From Bacteroidales bacterium (lineage in GTDB: Bacteria; Bacteroidota; Bacteroidia; Bacteroidales; GCA-2748055): a stretch of DNA of 37,731 nt. Within the stretch, counting starts at the first letter, position 1. Each line of letters opens with the position of its first letter. This document shows, one piece after another, positions 1 to 10,900 of the stretch. Below the pieces are notes generated by a model. It did no database searches and had not been told where the DNA came from. It was given only the letters and a program-made list of their open reading frames with translations. Made by a program: the position numbers and the translations under genes. Where the stretch lies: NCBI GenBank assembly GCA_016936975.1, contig JAFGWU010000064.1, positions 1-37,731 of the forward strand, read 5' to 3'.

Positions 1-333
1 CATCAGCATATTCGCACCACTATTCGCGGTCGGAATTGGCTGTGCCCAGACTTCAAGGGTTAATTCAGACAAGGTGTTTATTTCTATGGCATCCCCTGGA
101 ATATCGACAAAACCTGCTTTCGCGTCCAGAGCGGTTAGCTGGAGTTGACCTCCACTGACCATGGCGCCATTTTTTAATTCACCATCCCCGAAACCCTTTG
201 CATCGTCCGCATTTCCAAATTCAAAATCCCAGAGATTTATCAGACGATTTCCATCGGGGTGAACCTGTGCGTTTACATTTAACATAAAAAATGTAAAGCA
301 CAAACTAAACAGAATAAGTAGATTTCTTTTCAT
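1..333 (-). CDS. Secreted LamG-like protein, N-terminal part (cut by window edge)
   Basis: The first 111 codons of a leftward gene are present; the rest lies outside the window. The start ATG is at 331-333. Residues 1-23 form a signal peptide (charged MKRN, then a hydrophobic stretch ending near NVNAQ). The mature start has LINLWDFEFGNADD, followed about 45 residues later by FVDIPGDAIEINTLSELTLE and VWAQP. This is the usual entry of a concanavalin A-like/LamG jelly roll, as found in surface glycan-binding proteins and in extra domains of glycosidases. It follows the DUF1735-type gene after an 83-bp gap and is probably the next gene of the same operon. In xus-type xylan loci this slot often holds a surface endoxylanase, but no catalytic domain is visible in the part present. 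Confidence 0.75.
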   Translation of the reverse strand, partial: MKRNLLILFSLCFTFFMLNVNAQVHPDGNRLINLWDFEFGNADDAKGFGDGELKNGAMVSGGQLQLTALDAKAGFVDIPGDAIEINTLSELTLEVWAQPIPTANSGANMLM

Positions 334-416
334 AATAATAAAGTTTTAATGGTTATTAAAAGGTGTTTTGATTATATCCTGTAATTCATTAGTCATTTGA
401 TTTCCCGTATTTAATT

Positions 417-1433
417 CTAATTTACAACTACAGGATTAAAAGTCTCAAGAGACACTCCTCTGTCTCTTAAAACCAGGGTGTCTGCAAAAGAGTGAACAGA
501 AGTTCCAAAGTCCACGTCAAATTGAAGATAGAGGGCATTACGTGGTTTGTCGCCCCACATTTCAGTTTCTTCTTCATATTTACCACTTCCGGTAACGGTA
601 TAGGAAGCAGAAGGCAGATTTTGAACGGAGCATTTGTTATTATCATCAAATGTGAGCATCACCTCAAAAGGAGTTTTAGAACCATCATCCTCCAGCGCTG
701 CCAGTGCAATCGTCACTTCGTTCTTTGATCTGGTGACTGCACTGCAGACCTGGTCATTTTCGACATACTTTTCATGGTAGATGTTTTTAATGGACCCATC
801 TATTGTTTCAATCCCTCGGCGCAAGTAGCTGGCATGCCAGGGATTAATGTATTTAACAGCATACATTATATAATCCTTTGGTACTGTTGACCAATGTTCA
901 TTTATCCTTCTGTCGGCATAATCTAATTCAGTCACCCCTCTCAGTATTGAATCAGCATTAGTTACGGAATTCATTACCAGCGGTATCACGTAAGTGTTTT
1001 TAATTGACAATGTATCGTCGAAAAAAGCATCCATAAGCTGCACTTCAATTCCCCCGAGTAATCTTCCTGCTGGAATGATGATCTGCATATCGGATGGGAT
1101 ACTGTAATAATCAGCCGGCATGGCGATTGCATCGTCACCTCCAGCCGCATTAAATTTGAGACTATCACAAAGGGTATTATCCACTTCCACATCGATGATG
1201 ACATCCCTGTTGTTCTCATATACTCCTCCCAATGTGGCCATAATCAAACATTTATGCTCATTATCGAGGGTATTGTCGTAGGTATAATCTACACCAAGAA
1301 CCAGTGTTCTTACAGGTGACTGATATGCAAAATAAACTGTAGTATAGTCAAAATCGGGGAAATCCCAGGGTTGATTTTCACAGGATGTAAGAAACACACC
1401 AATAACCAGTAACTTTATAAATATTCTTTTCAT
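417..1433 (-). CDS. DUF1735/DUF5627-type surface lipoprotein of a Sus-like locus
   Basis: A 338-residue lipoprotein. The signal peptide MKRIFIKLLVIGVFLTSC ends in a lipobox with Cys18. Residues about 25-165 have the DUF1735 pattern: an early YFAYQSPVRTLVLG strand, an ITIPAG-like segment (IIIPAGRLLGGIEVQL) and YVIPLVMNSV. The second half contains DYIMYAVKYINPWHASYLRRG, typical of the DUF5627 C-terminal module. Proteins of this kind follow SusD genes in Bacteroidota glycan loci and are thought to be surface glycan-binding accessories; XusE of the xylan locus is a positional analogue. It starts 30 bp after the SusD stop codon, so co-transcription is likely. The domain names come from recalled sequence patterns. 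The ligand is not visible from the sequence. Confidence 0.75.
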   Translation of the reverse strand: MKRIFIKLLVIGVFLTSCENQPWDFPDFDYTTVYFAYQSPVRTLVLGVDYTYDNTLDNEHKCLIMATLGGVYENNRDVIIDVEVDNTLCDSLKFNAAGGDDAIAMPADYYSIPSDMQIIIPAGRLLGGIEVQLMDAFFDDTLSIKNTYVIPLVMNSVTNADSILRGVTELDYADRRINEHWSTVPKDYIMYAVKYINPWHASYLRRGIETIDGSIKNIYHEKYVENDQVCSAVTRSKNEVTIALAALEDDGSKTPFEVMLTFDDNNKCSVQNLPSASYTVTGSGKYEEETEMWGDKPRNALYLQFDVDFGTSVHSFADTLVLRDRGVSLETFNPVVVN

Positions 1434-1463
1434 CGTCTGAATTTTTTTGTTTCCATGTAATTT

Positions 1464-3215
1464 TTACCATCCACTGTTCTGTACCAGGCTGGATTTTATA
1501 ACTTCCAAATAAGGAAGTGGAGCATAATACATATAATCTTCATACAGTCTCTTTTCAACAACATCATATTCATACAGACCATCCGTTATTTTTACACCGT
1601 AAGCCGGAACGGTAATATCTTCTTTCCAGCGACGCAAATCCCAGAACCGGAAACCTTCAAAGCAGAGTTCCAATCTTCTTTCTTTTCTGATAAGGTCTTG
1701 CATCTCTTCCTTAGAAGAAATCGATGTTAAATAGTTATCAGGTTGAGATATACCTGCTCTCTCCCTTATGGCAGCAATAACATCGCGGGCGGAATACCCA
1801 TGGGGGCCTGTACCATCTGGTCCCCAGGCTTCATTTGCCGCTTCTGCATAAATCAGGAATATTTCTGTATACCTGATTCTCGGGAAATAATGCTTCTGTG
1901 AAAGAGGTGCGGATGGATTCAGGTTTACATCATCCCTTAACAATTTCTTAAGGTAATACCCGGTTCTGGTTGATGTCCTTATCTGATCAACTGCATTATC
2001 TCCCGATCCAGTTTCCGTGTATATGGTTTGTCCGGCAAAAAAATCGCCATTTACAACAATATACTGTTTCAACCTGGGATCCCGGTTTGCATAAGGATTG
2101 GAAGGATCATAACCGCTATTCACTTCATCGGTAATGGGGTATCCGTTTGCCATTGGGAATGCATTTACCAGGTTTTGTGTTGGATTCACCCTTCCGTTGC
2201 CAAACAAAGTAGGTGGAAAATGCTCCTCTTCCAGGTACCTGGAGCCTGTTCCCTCAAGGCTTCCACGCCAAAGCATCTCAATCTGGTCCCGTTCTCTCGT
2301 GAGATTAATTGCCGTGATGTTAGCAGCTGTATAAAAACGACCTCCCTCGGGATCGATTCCTGAGATCCCCCCAATTCGATCCAGAACCTCAGCAGCATAA
2401 CGGGCAACCTCCTCCCACGTTGTGGATGTTCCATCGGCATAAGCCGGACTGGCCGCAAGTAATGCAGCTTTGACCCTGATTGCTTCTGCAACTCTTCCGG
2501 AGATCCGCTGCTTGTTGACAGCACCAAATACCCGGTTATATTCCTCTCTTGAGGCATAGGAATATTGAGTAGGTATCTGGTTTATTTTTGCAACATCAAA
2601 ATAGTCCAGCGGAAGCAATTTTTTTGCACTATCGATATCACTGTATATTTGCTGGAGGCATTCTTCAAATGTATTTCTTTGCTTCAGGATTTTTGATCCG
2701 GATTCATCGAATTCAGTAATGATGGGTACCCCCAGCAGCGTGCCATCCGGTCCGTAACCTGCATGAGTCTCAAGAAGATGAAACATAAACAGCGCCCTGA
2801 GACCATATGCTTCACCCACATTCCGGTTTTTAAACAACTCCGCTGCGATTTCACTTGAATAGGACCAGTTAACGTTGTCGGCCTCCTGCAGGAATTGGTT
2901 TATATACATGATGGCCGTGTAACTGTTAGACCATTGCTCCAAAGGATTCTTGAGAGCCGACCATTGACCGGTAGCTATTTCACGGTAGTCGCTGAATTTA
3001 TCATTGCTGACAGCATCATCAGTGGCCACATCGTTGAATGAATAACCGTTCGTTGGTATTCTGGCATAGGCATTCATAATCAGTCCTTCTGCATAGGACG
3101 GATCATCATAAATGTCCTCCAGTGTGCGATGGTTATCAACCCGTGGTTCCAGGAGATCCTCGCATCCGGAAAGTATAAGTGTGACGGCCAGAATTACGAT
3201 GATATGATTCTTCAT
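1464..3215 (-). CDS. SusD/RagB-family outer-membrane glycan-binding lipoprotein (second pair)
   Basis: This is the SusD partner of the SusC gene immediately upstream. I chose the ATG at 3213-3215 because it gives a compact lipoprotein signal (MKNHIIVILAVTLILSGC, lipobox Cys18). An ATG at 3239 would add eight residues and leave only 3 bp to the SusC stop, and is also possible. SusD hallmarks are the EDLLEPRVDNH start, the helical TPR-like region with AYGLRALFMFHLLETHAGYG, and the C-terminal signatures YTEIFLIYAEAANEAWGP, IRERAGI, RKERRLELCFEGFRFWDLRRW and YYAPLPYLEV. SusD proteins cap the SusC transporter on the cell surface and capture oligosaccharides. Length is about 583 residues, usual for the family. 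Expression with the other locus genes under the HTCS is expected. Confidence 0.95.
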   Translation of the reverse strand: MKNHIIVILAVTLILSGCEDLLEPRVDNHRTLEDIYDDPSYAEGLIMNAYARIPTNGYSFNDVATDDAVSNDKFSDYREIATGQWSALKNPLEQWSNSYTAIMYINQFLQEADNVNWSYSSEIAAELFKNRNVGEAYGLRALFMFHLLETHAGYGPDGTLLGVPIITEFDESGSKILKQRNTFEECLQQIYSDIDSAKKLLPLDYFDVAKINQIPTQYSYASREEYNRVFGAVNKQRISGRVAEAIRVKAALLAASPAYADGTSTTWEEVARYAAEVLDRIGGISGIDPEGGRFYTAANITAINLTRERDQIEMLWRGSLEGTGSRYLEEEHFPPTLFGNGRVNPTQNLVNAFPMANGYPITDEVNSGYDPSNPYANRDPRLKQYIVVNGDFFAGQTIYTETGSGDNAVDQIRTSTRTGYYLKKLLRDDVNLNPSAPLSQKHYFPRIRYTEIFLIYAEAANEAWGPDGTGPHGYSARDVIAAIRERAGISQPDNYLTSISSKEEMQDLIRKERRLELCFEGFRFWDLRRWKEDITVPAYGVKITDGLYEYDVVEKRLYEDYMYYAPLPYLEVIKSSLVQNSGW

Positions 3216-3242
3216 CTTTTTAAAATTGTAAAGGTTCATATT

Positions 3243-6092
3243 TTAAAATTTTGCTCTTAATCCGGCAGTAAAGTATCTCATCTGAGGTTCTCCGGATACG
3301 GTGAGGTCAAGAATATCTTTATTCTTTGAAATGGTTAACAGGCCTGACCCATTAACAAATATTCCAAAGCCTTTGATAAATGAATTTGATAGGATACGAG
3401 CGGGCAGGTCATATGTTAACTGCATCCTTGCAAGATTGAACCTGTTGCTGCCGTAAATCCAAAAATCAGAGTATCGGAAATTGTTGGTGCTGCTCTGAGA
3501 ACTGAGACGCGGATAGGAAGCGGTACTGCTGGTACCTTCCGTCCATCTGTCTGTAACCACTATTGAATATTTATCATCTCCGTCAACCCAATAGTAGTCG
3601 TTGTTTTTCACACCGTTTCCTCCGGTTGATCCGCTACCCTGGATAAAAAGTGTAATATTCTTGTATGACATGGAGAAATTCAGGAATAGAGTCAGCGGGG
3701 ATGTCCACTTTCCGATTTCAACTTCATCATTGGCGTCAATGATACCATCGTCGTTCTGGTCAACATATTTTATATCCCCGGGGACCACTTCACCAAATGC
3801 TTGCTTCGGATGGTTATCTATGTCAGTCTGATCATTAAAGAAACCGTCACTTACCAGCCCGAAGATAGCATCCACCGGTTTCCCTTCCCTGTTCAGGTAA
3901 TCAAATGAATACAATTCATCCCTTACTGCAGCATTTGATTTTACATAAATGCCATTCAGACCAATATTTAAATTAACATCCCCAAGATTTTTGTTCAGAT
4001 TCATCATAAAATCGACGCCGGTATATTGATCGGCATTGTAATTTACATACGGCACAAATGTGTTGAAATACGAAGGGTATTGGGAAAACCTCTGTGTTGG
4101 CAGTCCATCCATCCGTGTCATGAAAAATGTTGTTTCAAACCAGATCAATCTGTCGAGGAATGCACCTTCAAGAGATGCAAATATCTCTTTCCGTTTACTG
4201 AAGGTAAGATCTGGATTTTCTCCCTGAAGCGCGGTAGTTGACCGATTGAGATATAAATTGTCGTGCCAGGAGAAGTATCTGTCTGGCGCATAGGTTCCAT
4301 CGTACAGGTAGAAATCTGAAATCTCGTTGTCTGTATTGAAAATGCCTCCTGAGAGAGAGAACTTCAGAAAATCCACAGTGCCGGATCCGGCCAGGAACTC
4401 TTCCTCGCTAAGGAGCCAGGATAGGGTTATGGTGGGAGATATTCCTATCCTTTTATTTTCAGGTAGTTTGGTTGAGTTATCAAGGGCCCCGCTGAAATCA
4501 ACCCAGTACTTATGTTTGAATTTGTATACCAGCTGAAGTCCCAGGTTTGCATTAGTTTCCGGCTGATAGATCCCGTTTGTTGAAATATAATTCGTTTTGC
4601 CTATAAGTAAACCGGTAATATTATGATCCGTGTTGAATGTCTTTTTATAACTGAAATACATAGAGAAACCAAGGTTTCTTACCTGGCTTGTTCCACTTAT
4701 ATTCTGCGTCCCGGTACGAATATCTTCTCCAAACTTCTGAAGATTTATAATCGAATCCGGTCCGGTGGTATTCCAGGTTGGTGCGTATGTAGCATATTCA
4801 TTATTAATTGACTGATTGTATGAGTTATGATAATCAGCGTTGAACTGTGTATGAAATGATAATCCGGAAAGCATCCTGCTCAGATCAAAGTCTATCCGGT
4901 TGGTGATTTGAATTACCCTGTTGATGTATTGATTATATCCTCCGGCCAGAAGGTCTGCAATCGGATTGGTCAGGTATTCCTGTGTTCCTCCAAGCAAATA
5001 ATTGTCATCAATGATATTTTTACTGTTCTGAGCAAGAATAAGAGATTCCTCAGCATCCGGGTGAATTAAATCGATCGGGATCAGGGGTGCATACTTGTTG
5101 GGCTGAATGGTTCCAGCATTTGCCCAGTAATCACCAAGTCCCCTTCTGCTGTTGTAAATGATTGTGGCCACATCGAGCGAGCCTGAAATGGAATTATTGA
5201 TTCTGAGGTCAACATTTCCCCTTGCATTAAACCTGTTATCCATCTCCCTGGATCCTTCACCGTAATTCAACAAGGTTGTATTATTTATCCATCCGAAGTT
5301 TGCATAGAACCTTGCATTTTCGGTACCGGCAGAGATATCCGCATTCACGTTTGTATTTGAAACAAAACTTCTCAGGTACTCAGATGAATAGTAATCGAGA
5401 TCAGGATAGCGGTATATATTTCCACTCCGGTGATTCTCAATTAACGCCGGATCATAAAATTCACTTAATCCGTCGTTCATCCTGGCTTCATTGTACAGGG
5501 TCATGTAATCCGGAGCGTTCAGATATTCAGGTAGAAGTTTGGGTGTGGAGATCCCGGAATTTACCCTGAAATTTATCTCCCGCTCCTGTGACTTTCCCCG
5601 CCTGGTCGTGATCAGGATCACCCCGTTTGCGGCATGACTACCGTAAAGTACCGCTTTACTTGCTCCTTTCAGATAAGTGATCTGTTCAACCTCTTCAAGC
5701 CTCACATCATTAAGGTTCCTGGGTACACCATCGATCATTATAAGGGCATCTCCCAATCCCCATATGTTATTATACCATAACAAGCCACCCACTCTTCCCG
5801 TAACATCATAAAGCGAAGAACTGTAATCGGTGTTCAAAAACTCATCAGGATTTAAAACACTGACTCCGGATGGTTTATCCTTTTGTTCGATAATATCAAA
5901 TGCCACATGGATCTGTTTCGTTTTGATCTTTTCAGCATCCAATGAATCCGGTGCCTGATATACTACATCTGTAACTGGCCTGCTATTTTCGGCAATTCCG
6001 ATTCCCCTGTCACTGGAATACTGTCCGTATAAGTTCCCTGTCATGAGCAGGGAAGCCAGGCTAAGAAATAATGTTGTTTTTAAGTATTTCAT
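3243..6092 (-). CDS. SusC/RagA-family TonB-dependent outer-membrane transporter lacking the N-terminal extension
   Basis: A 949-residue SusC-like porin that imports oligosaccharides with energy from TonB. The signal peptide (MKYLKTTLFL to about residue 24, LYGQ) is followed by an unusual linker of about 50 residues and then directly by the plug domain: ALIMIDGVPRNLNDVRLEEV (about 116-135), the SusC signature TYLKGASKAVLYGSHAANGV (about 139-158) and ITTRRG. The rest is a 22-strand-type barrel ending in FTAGLRAKF, with a terminal Phe as expected for outer-membrane insertion. The carboxypeptidase-D-like beta-sandwich and the DVVVVGYGTQ-like TonB-box region of the upstream paralogue (7,982-11,107) are absent, which may alter TonB coupling or signalling. 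Its SusD partner follows within 30 bp. Confidence 0.93.
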   Translation of the reverse strand: MKYLKTTLFLSLASLLMTGNLYGQYSSDRGIGIAENSRPVTDVVYQAPDSLDAEKIKTKQIHVAFDIIEQKDKPSGVSVLNPDEFLNTDYSSSLYDVTGRVGGLLWYNNIWGLGDALIMIDGVPRNLNDVRLEEVEQITYLKGASKAVLYGSHAANGVILITTRRGKSQEREINFRVNSGISTPKLLPEYLNAPDYMTLYNEARMNDGLSEFYDPALIENHRSGNIYRYPDLDYYSSEYLRSFVSNTNVNADISAGTENARFYANFGWINNTTLLNYGEGSREMDNRFNARGNVDLRINNSISGSLDVATIIYNSRRGLGDYWANAGTIQPNKYAPLIPIDLIHPDAEESLILAQNSKNIIDDNYLLGGTQEYLTNPIADLLAGGYNQYINRVIQITNRIDFDLSRMLSGLSFHTQFNADYHNSYNQSINNEYATYAPTWNTTGPDSIINLQKFGEDIRTGTQNISGTSQVRNLGFSMYFSYKKTFNTDHNITGLLIGKTNYISTNGIYQPETNANLGLQLVYKFKHKYWVDFSGALDNSTKLPENKRIGISPTITLSWLLSEEEFLAGSGTVDFLKFSLSGGIFNTDNEISDFYLYDGTYAPDRYFSWHDNLYLNRSTTALQGENPDLTFSKRKEIFASLEGAFLDRLIWFETTFFMTRMDGLPTQRFSQYPSYFNTFVPYVNYNADQYTGVDFMMNLNKNLGDVNLNIGLNGIYVKSNAAVRDELYSFDYLNREGKPVDAIFGLVSDGFFNDQTDIDNHPKQAFGEVVPGDIKYVDQNDDGIIDANDEVEIGKWTSPLTLFLNFSMSYKNITLFIQGSGSTGGNGVKNNDYYWVDGDDKYSIVVTDRWTEGTSSTASYPRLSSQSSTNNFRYSDFWIYGSNRFNLARMQLTYDLPARILSNSFIKGFGIFVNGSGLLTISKNKDILDLTVSGEPQMRYFTAGLRAKF

Positions 6093-6134
6093 TTTTTGAT
6101 CCTTTTGAATTCAATAGAACGTGAATGATCCCAT

Positions 6135-7976
6135 TTACCACCCGGGATTTTGATAGAACTCCGGATATATATTAACCTGGTCTGTTGGTAAAGGCAGCCA
6201 GTAATGTTTATCTTCAAAAACACGGGTTACCAGTATCTCTTCCTCCATGTTTATTGGTTTGCCATCAACGTCCCGATCGAAATTAATGGCTGTCTTTTCG
6301 ATGTACTCTTTTTCACCGGCTATCATCCATCTGCGCAGGTCACAAAAACGGATATTGGCCTCACACATCAATTCAACAGCCCTTTCCCTGATAATTTCAC
6401 TCATAAATTCCTCTTTGGATGACAGGTACCTTGCATCCACTCCGGGAACATTGGCTCTCGCCCTGACAGTATTAATGGCATCTTCAGCTGTTAATGTATA
6501 TCCGCCTTTTGCCGGGACACTGCTCTGGGGTGTCCCATATCCATGGAGAACAGCCTCAGCATACATCAGGTATACATCGGCGAGGCGCAGATAGGATGGC
6601 AGTGTTAAACCACTTATATTATCTATATTGTTAGTTGTCAAAGGATTAAATTTTTGAAGAAGGTAACCGGTACGGCTTCCGTTCAAATCATTACGGTAGT
6701 TTCCATCGTTATACAGGTTGGCATAGCGCTTGTCATCATCTGCGGCAGTACCTCCCTGGACTACCTGTACTCCATCATGAACAATGGATGTATAAAATCG
6801 GGGATCACGGTTGGACCATGGATCGGCTGGATCATATCCCGATCCGGCAGCATCCAGAGGCAATCCGTTTGCCATTCCAAAATTTTTTATATAGCTGTGC
6901 GTAGGTGATATCATATTTCCATCACCTCCAACCAATTGAGGGATCCAAAGACAGTCCTGCATGTCGTAGAGACCGTTCCAGAAGAATGGGGGTGACAGCA
7001 GTGCCTCCGGATTTCCAGGAATAGTCTGGTTCAAGGTAAAGAAATTCTCATGATACCGTTCCCATTCGATAAGCTGGTAAGGAGCTTCTCCTGTATGGGA
7101 AAGGTAGAGACATTCATACAGGGCCTCAGCTGCCTGCTTGCAAAGTTCTTCATCAAAAGTTGCACTTCCGGTGGATACCTTGTTCATAAGTGGACTGGCA
7201 GCATAGAGCAGGTTTTTTCCCAGGTAGGCATAGGCAACAGATTTGGTGATACGCTGATTGTTATGACCCGATGTTGTCCGGCCTGGTTCTGTATCGTCCC
7301 AATCAACTGGAAGCAATGTAGCTGCTGTAGCCAGATCCTCAGCGGCTCTGAGCGCACAATCCATGTAACTTAAACGGGGCAGGTCCAGTTTATCAGAACC
7401 CAGAACTTCATCAATATAGGGCATCCCTCCCCAGAAGCTCATTAGCTGAAAATGGAAGAAACCCCTGAAGAACAGCAGCTGTCCTTCAATGATACGTTTT
7501 TCCTCATCGGTGGCATCCACCAGTTTATCAAGATTAGCAAGACCAACATTCGCTTTTCTGATCCCATACCAGCTTAATGGCCATATTCCCTTCTGATCCC
7601 AGGTTCCACTACTGGTCTGGGCTCCCGAGCAAGCATTGAAATAGCTCTGGTTCCAACCACATGCGGTAGTGTACCAGTACCAGTAGTCACCATTGTCGAA
7701 ATGAACATTCAATCTCCAGTCGACAAGCGTGGCCACGATCTCGTCGGCAATGTTCCAGTCTGCACACCAGGTTGACCTGGTATAATCGGGTATACAATGA
7801 TAGAGTTCTTCAGTAAATCCCTGGAAACTCAGAAATGTACTGAATACCTCCTCTTCTGATATTTCTGCCTCCGGGGCTTTATCCAGGTATTCTTCACAGG
7901 AAGTCAGGATGAACCCGGCTGTAATTATTATAGCAATTAATGATTTGCTTGAAATTATCTTCTTTTTCATAGCCAT
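6135..7976 (-). CDS. SusD/RagB-family outer-membrane glycan-binding lipoprotein (first pair)
   Basis: A 613-residue lipoprotein with signal peptide MKKKIISSKSLIAIIITAGF followed by the lipobox LTSC. The second in-frame Met (position 7970) is an equally likely start. SusD features are EEYLDKAPEAEISEEEVFST at the mature N-terminus, LLFFRGFFHFQLMSFWGGMP in the TPR-like core, YLRLADVYLMYAEAVLHGYG, VRARANVPG, IIRERAVELMCEANIRFCDL and a C-terminal YWLPLPTDQVNIYPEFYQNP. It is unusually rich in Trp near residues 90-140, which fits a carbohydrate-binding surface but is not proof. The gene begins 5 bp after the SusC stop, so the two are very likely co-translated. Its predicted role is surface capture of polysaccharide fragments for the SusC at 7,982-11,107. 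Confidence 0.95.
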   Translation of the reverse strand: MAMKKKIISSKSLIAIIITAGFILTSCEEYLDKAPEAEISEEEVFSTFLSFQGFTEELYHCIPDYTRSTWCADWNIADEIVATLVDWRLNVHFDNGDYWYWYTTACGWNQSYFNACSGAQTSSGTWDQKGIWPLSWYGIRKANVGLANLDKLVDATDEEKRIIEGQLLFFRGFFHFQLMSFWGGMPYIDEVLGSDKLDLPRLSYMDCALRAAEDLATAATLLPVDWDDTEPGRTTSGHNNQRITKSVAYAYLGKNLLYAASPLMNKVSTGSATFDEELCKQAAEALYECLYLSHTGEAPYQLIEWERYHENFFTLNQTIPGNPEALLSPPFFWNGLYDMQDCLWIPQLVGGDGNMISPTHSYIKNFGMANGLPLDAAGSGYDPADPWSNRDPRFYTSIVHDGVQVVQGGTAADDDKRYANLYNDGNYRNDLNGSRTGYLLQKFNPLTTNNIDNISGLTLPSYLRLADVYLMYAEAVLHGYGTPQSSVPAKGGYTLTAEDAINTVRARANVPGVDARYLSSKEEFMSEIIRERAVELMCEANIRFCDLRRWMIAGEKEYIEKTAINFDRDVDGKPINMEEEILVTRVFEDKHYWLPLPTDQVNIYPEFYQNPGW

Positions 7977-7981
7977 TAATT

Positions 7982-10900
7982 TTAAAAAGCAATTCTTAAA
8001 CCGAGGTTTATTCTTCTTACAGTAGGATATGCACCCTGATTTGCCCAGGTACCAAGATTGGATTCCCTGTCATCAGGCATCTTTGTCCACAGGTAAAGGT
8101 TGTTACCATTTACATAAATTCTTAAGGATTCCATACCTATCGTCTTAACCCAGCCAGTATTAAAAGTGTAAGCCAGTTCCACATTTTTCAGCCTCAAATA
8201 GGAACCGTCATAAGCGTAGTAATTACCATACACATTGTGTTGTGCCTGGAAGCGCGGCACAAACGAATCTGCATCCTTATTATTGACACTCCAGTAAGTA
8301 CCCTGGTCAAAAAGTGTATTCTTTTGTCTTGGGAATGTGGTAAGTGAAATATAACGGGTTACATTGCTCACTCCATAGAACTGAATGAACCAGCTAAATC
8401 CCCTGAAACTTCCTCCTAAACTCGAGTTATACGTATTCTGTGGTCTGTCGGGATATCCGTTGGGAGCGTCATCATATGTGTTGATAATCCCGTCACCATT
8501 GAAATCAATGACATTGTATTCTCCCGGTAGTTTCAACTGGTTATTTGTTTCCCACCGGGTACTTGCATATAATTCATCCCAGGTATTGATAAAATCATCG
8601 AGCACCTGCGAACGGTACTGTCCGATCTGGTATCCTTCATCTTTTTGATAAGTGGGAAGTAATGCGGGATCATCGGCGAATATAATTTTGTCCACTGCAT
8701 GGGTCATTCCTACATTCACCCAGAGCCCCAATCCATTTGAAAAAGTACGGTTAAGTTTCACTTCAACCTCATACCCTTTCACTTCCACTTCACCCAAATT
8801 AGCAGTAGGAGGATCTCCTCCCAGATAATCAAGCAGAGCTCTGTTTCCCCCTGCAATAAGGATATCTGTCCGGTAATCGTTAAAGAGGTCCACGGTTCCT
8901 TTGATCAAACCTCTCAGAAATCCGAACTCAAATCCAAGATTCTTTTTTGTAACTGTTTCCCAGTGGATATCGGGATTGCCTATGGTACCTTCTGTGTACC
9001 ATGTATATGGACTTGTCATCTGTAATGTACTGCCCAGAATTGAGTTACCTCCATATTCCCACAGGGTTTGATACAACCATCGTCCTGAAATATTATCGTT
9101 TCCAACAAGTCCGTATGAAGCACGAATTTTAAACATTTCCAGCCACGAAATATTCTTCATGAAATTTTCATTACTGAGCATCCAGCCAACAGCTGCAGAC
9201 GGAAAGAATTCAAAACGATACTCATTGCTGAACTTCTCCGAGCCATTATAGGATCCATTGAATTCAAGAAAGTATCTAAGGTCGAAATTATATGTAGTCC
9301 TGAAGACCCAGTCTTCCCTGTAATGCGGAAACTCACTGCCGTTGGCATACTGGTCACGGCTGAACAGTCCCATAGCTGTTACATCATGCTTTCCGAATTG
9401 TCTTGCAAAATCAGCCTGTGCCTGGTAAAAGATCTTTCTGTAAGTAGCGCCCATATTATCGGGTCTGACGGACCACTGTGAGACAACATAGTCATAATTT
9501 GTATTTGAATAATAGTTTTCATAGCGGACTTCACCTTCCGGTGAAATCCACTTGGCTATTACGCTTCCATTATCATAAAGGCCTCCGTTTGAATTAAATG
9601 TATTATCCAGGGAAAAAATACCTTTAACACTCAGTCCTTTGAGGATCATATTCAGGTCCTGTTTGAGCGTGAAGTCGGTATTTATAATACTTTTTTTATT
9701 CTCCTCTATTCCTTCATTTGAAAAATGGCGAACTGAATTCATCACCCCAATCGGATCATTAGGATAAAAACCCCAAGCACCATCACCGTACTGGATCTGC
9801 ATTGCATCCGGCGGATTTGCGTATACTCCCTGCCACATCCTGTATTCAAATCCCGACCAGGTATCCTGCCTGTTGGAGTAAGATCCGGAAAGATTTGCTG
9901 ACAGGGTGGTAGTTCTGGTTATTAAGAAATCCAGGTTACTCCTGAAATTCATCCTGTCGTATCCATAATGCGCTTCATATCCTTTGCCATTGTCCCTGTA
10001 TTGCATGATATCTCCCTCGTGCAGATAATCCATTGAGGTAAAGTATCTGACCTGTCCTGTACCTCCGGAAATGCCAATATTGGCAGTATACGACATGGCA
10101 AAATCCTTGAAGGATTCTTCCTGCCAGTCAATATTCGGATATCTTTCAGCCTCCTCCGGGCTTGAAGGATTTCGATATTTGTCCAATTCCGGAAGCGGGG
10201 TGTAAGCCTGCCAGACATCGGGATCAAGGACAACCTCCCTCTCTACTGCATAATTCCTTATTTTTAGGGCATCATATGCATCATATTTTGTTGGGATCAA
10301 TGATGGGATCTTCATGGTAGTGCTGGCCGAAGCTGTGATGTTTGATCTTCCTTCCCTGCCCCTTTTAGTGGTGATAAGAATAACACCATTCGCGCCTTTT
10401 ACACCAAATACAGCAGTAGCAGATGCATCCTTCAGGACAGAAATATTTTCCACGGAGGCAAAATCGATTTCCTCCATTGAGCGCTCAATGCCATCTACCA
10501 GTATCAGTGGATCACTATTGTTCCATGTTCCCTGTCCCCTGATGTAGAGCTTAGGATTTTCCTCTCCGGGTTTTCCGGTAGTTTGCAGTGTAATAAGTCC
10601 CGGAATATTTCCGGTTAATGCTGCACCGATGTTGTTCACTCCACCTGACCTTTCAAGCACATCGCCTGTTGTCTGGGAGATAGCACCAACAACACTCTCT
10701 TTTTTCTGTGTACCGTATCCCACGACCACAACATCCTCTAATTCCTGGACAGACTCCTTCAAATTGATCTGTATGTAATTCAGTCCAAAGATATTTACCT
10801 CCTGGGTCTCCATTCCAACATAGGAAACCACCAGGACCTGTTCTGCATCGACCGGCACTTCCAGTGAAAACGCTCCCCTGGTATCCGTCGATGTTCCGAT

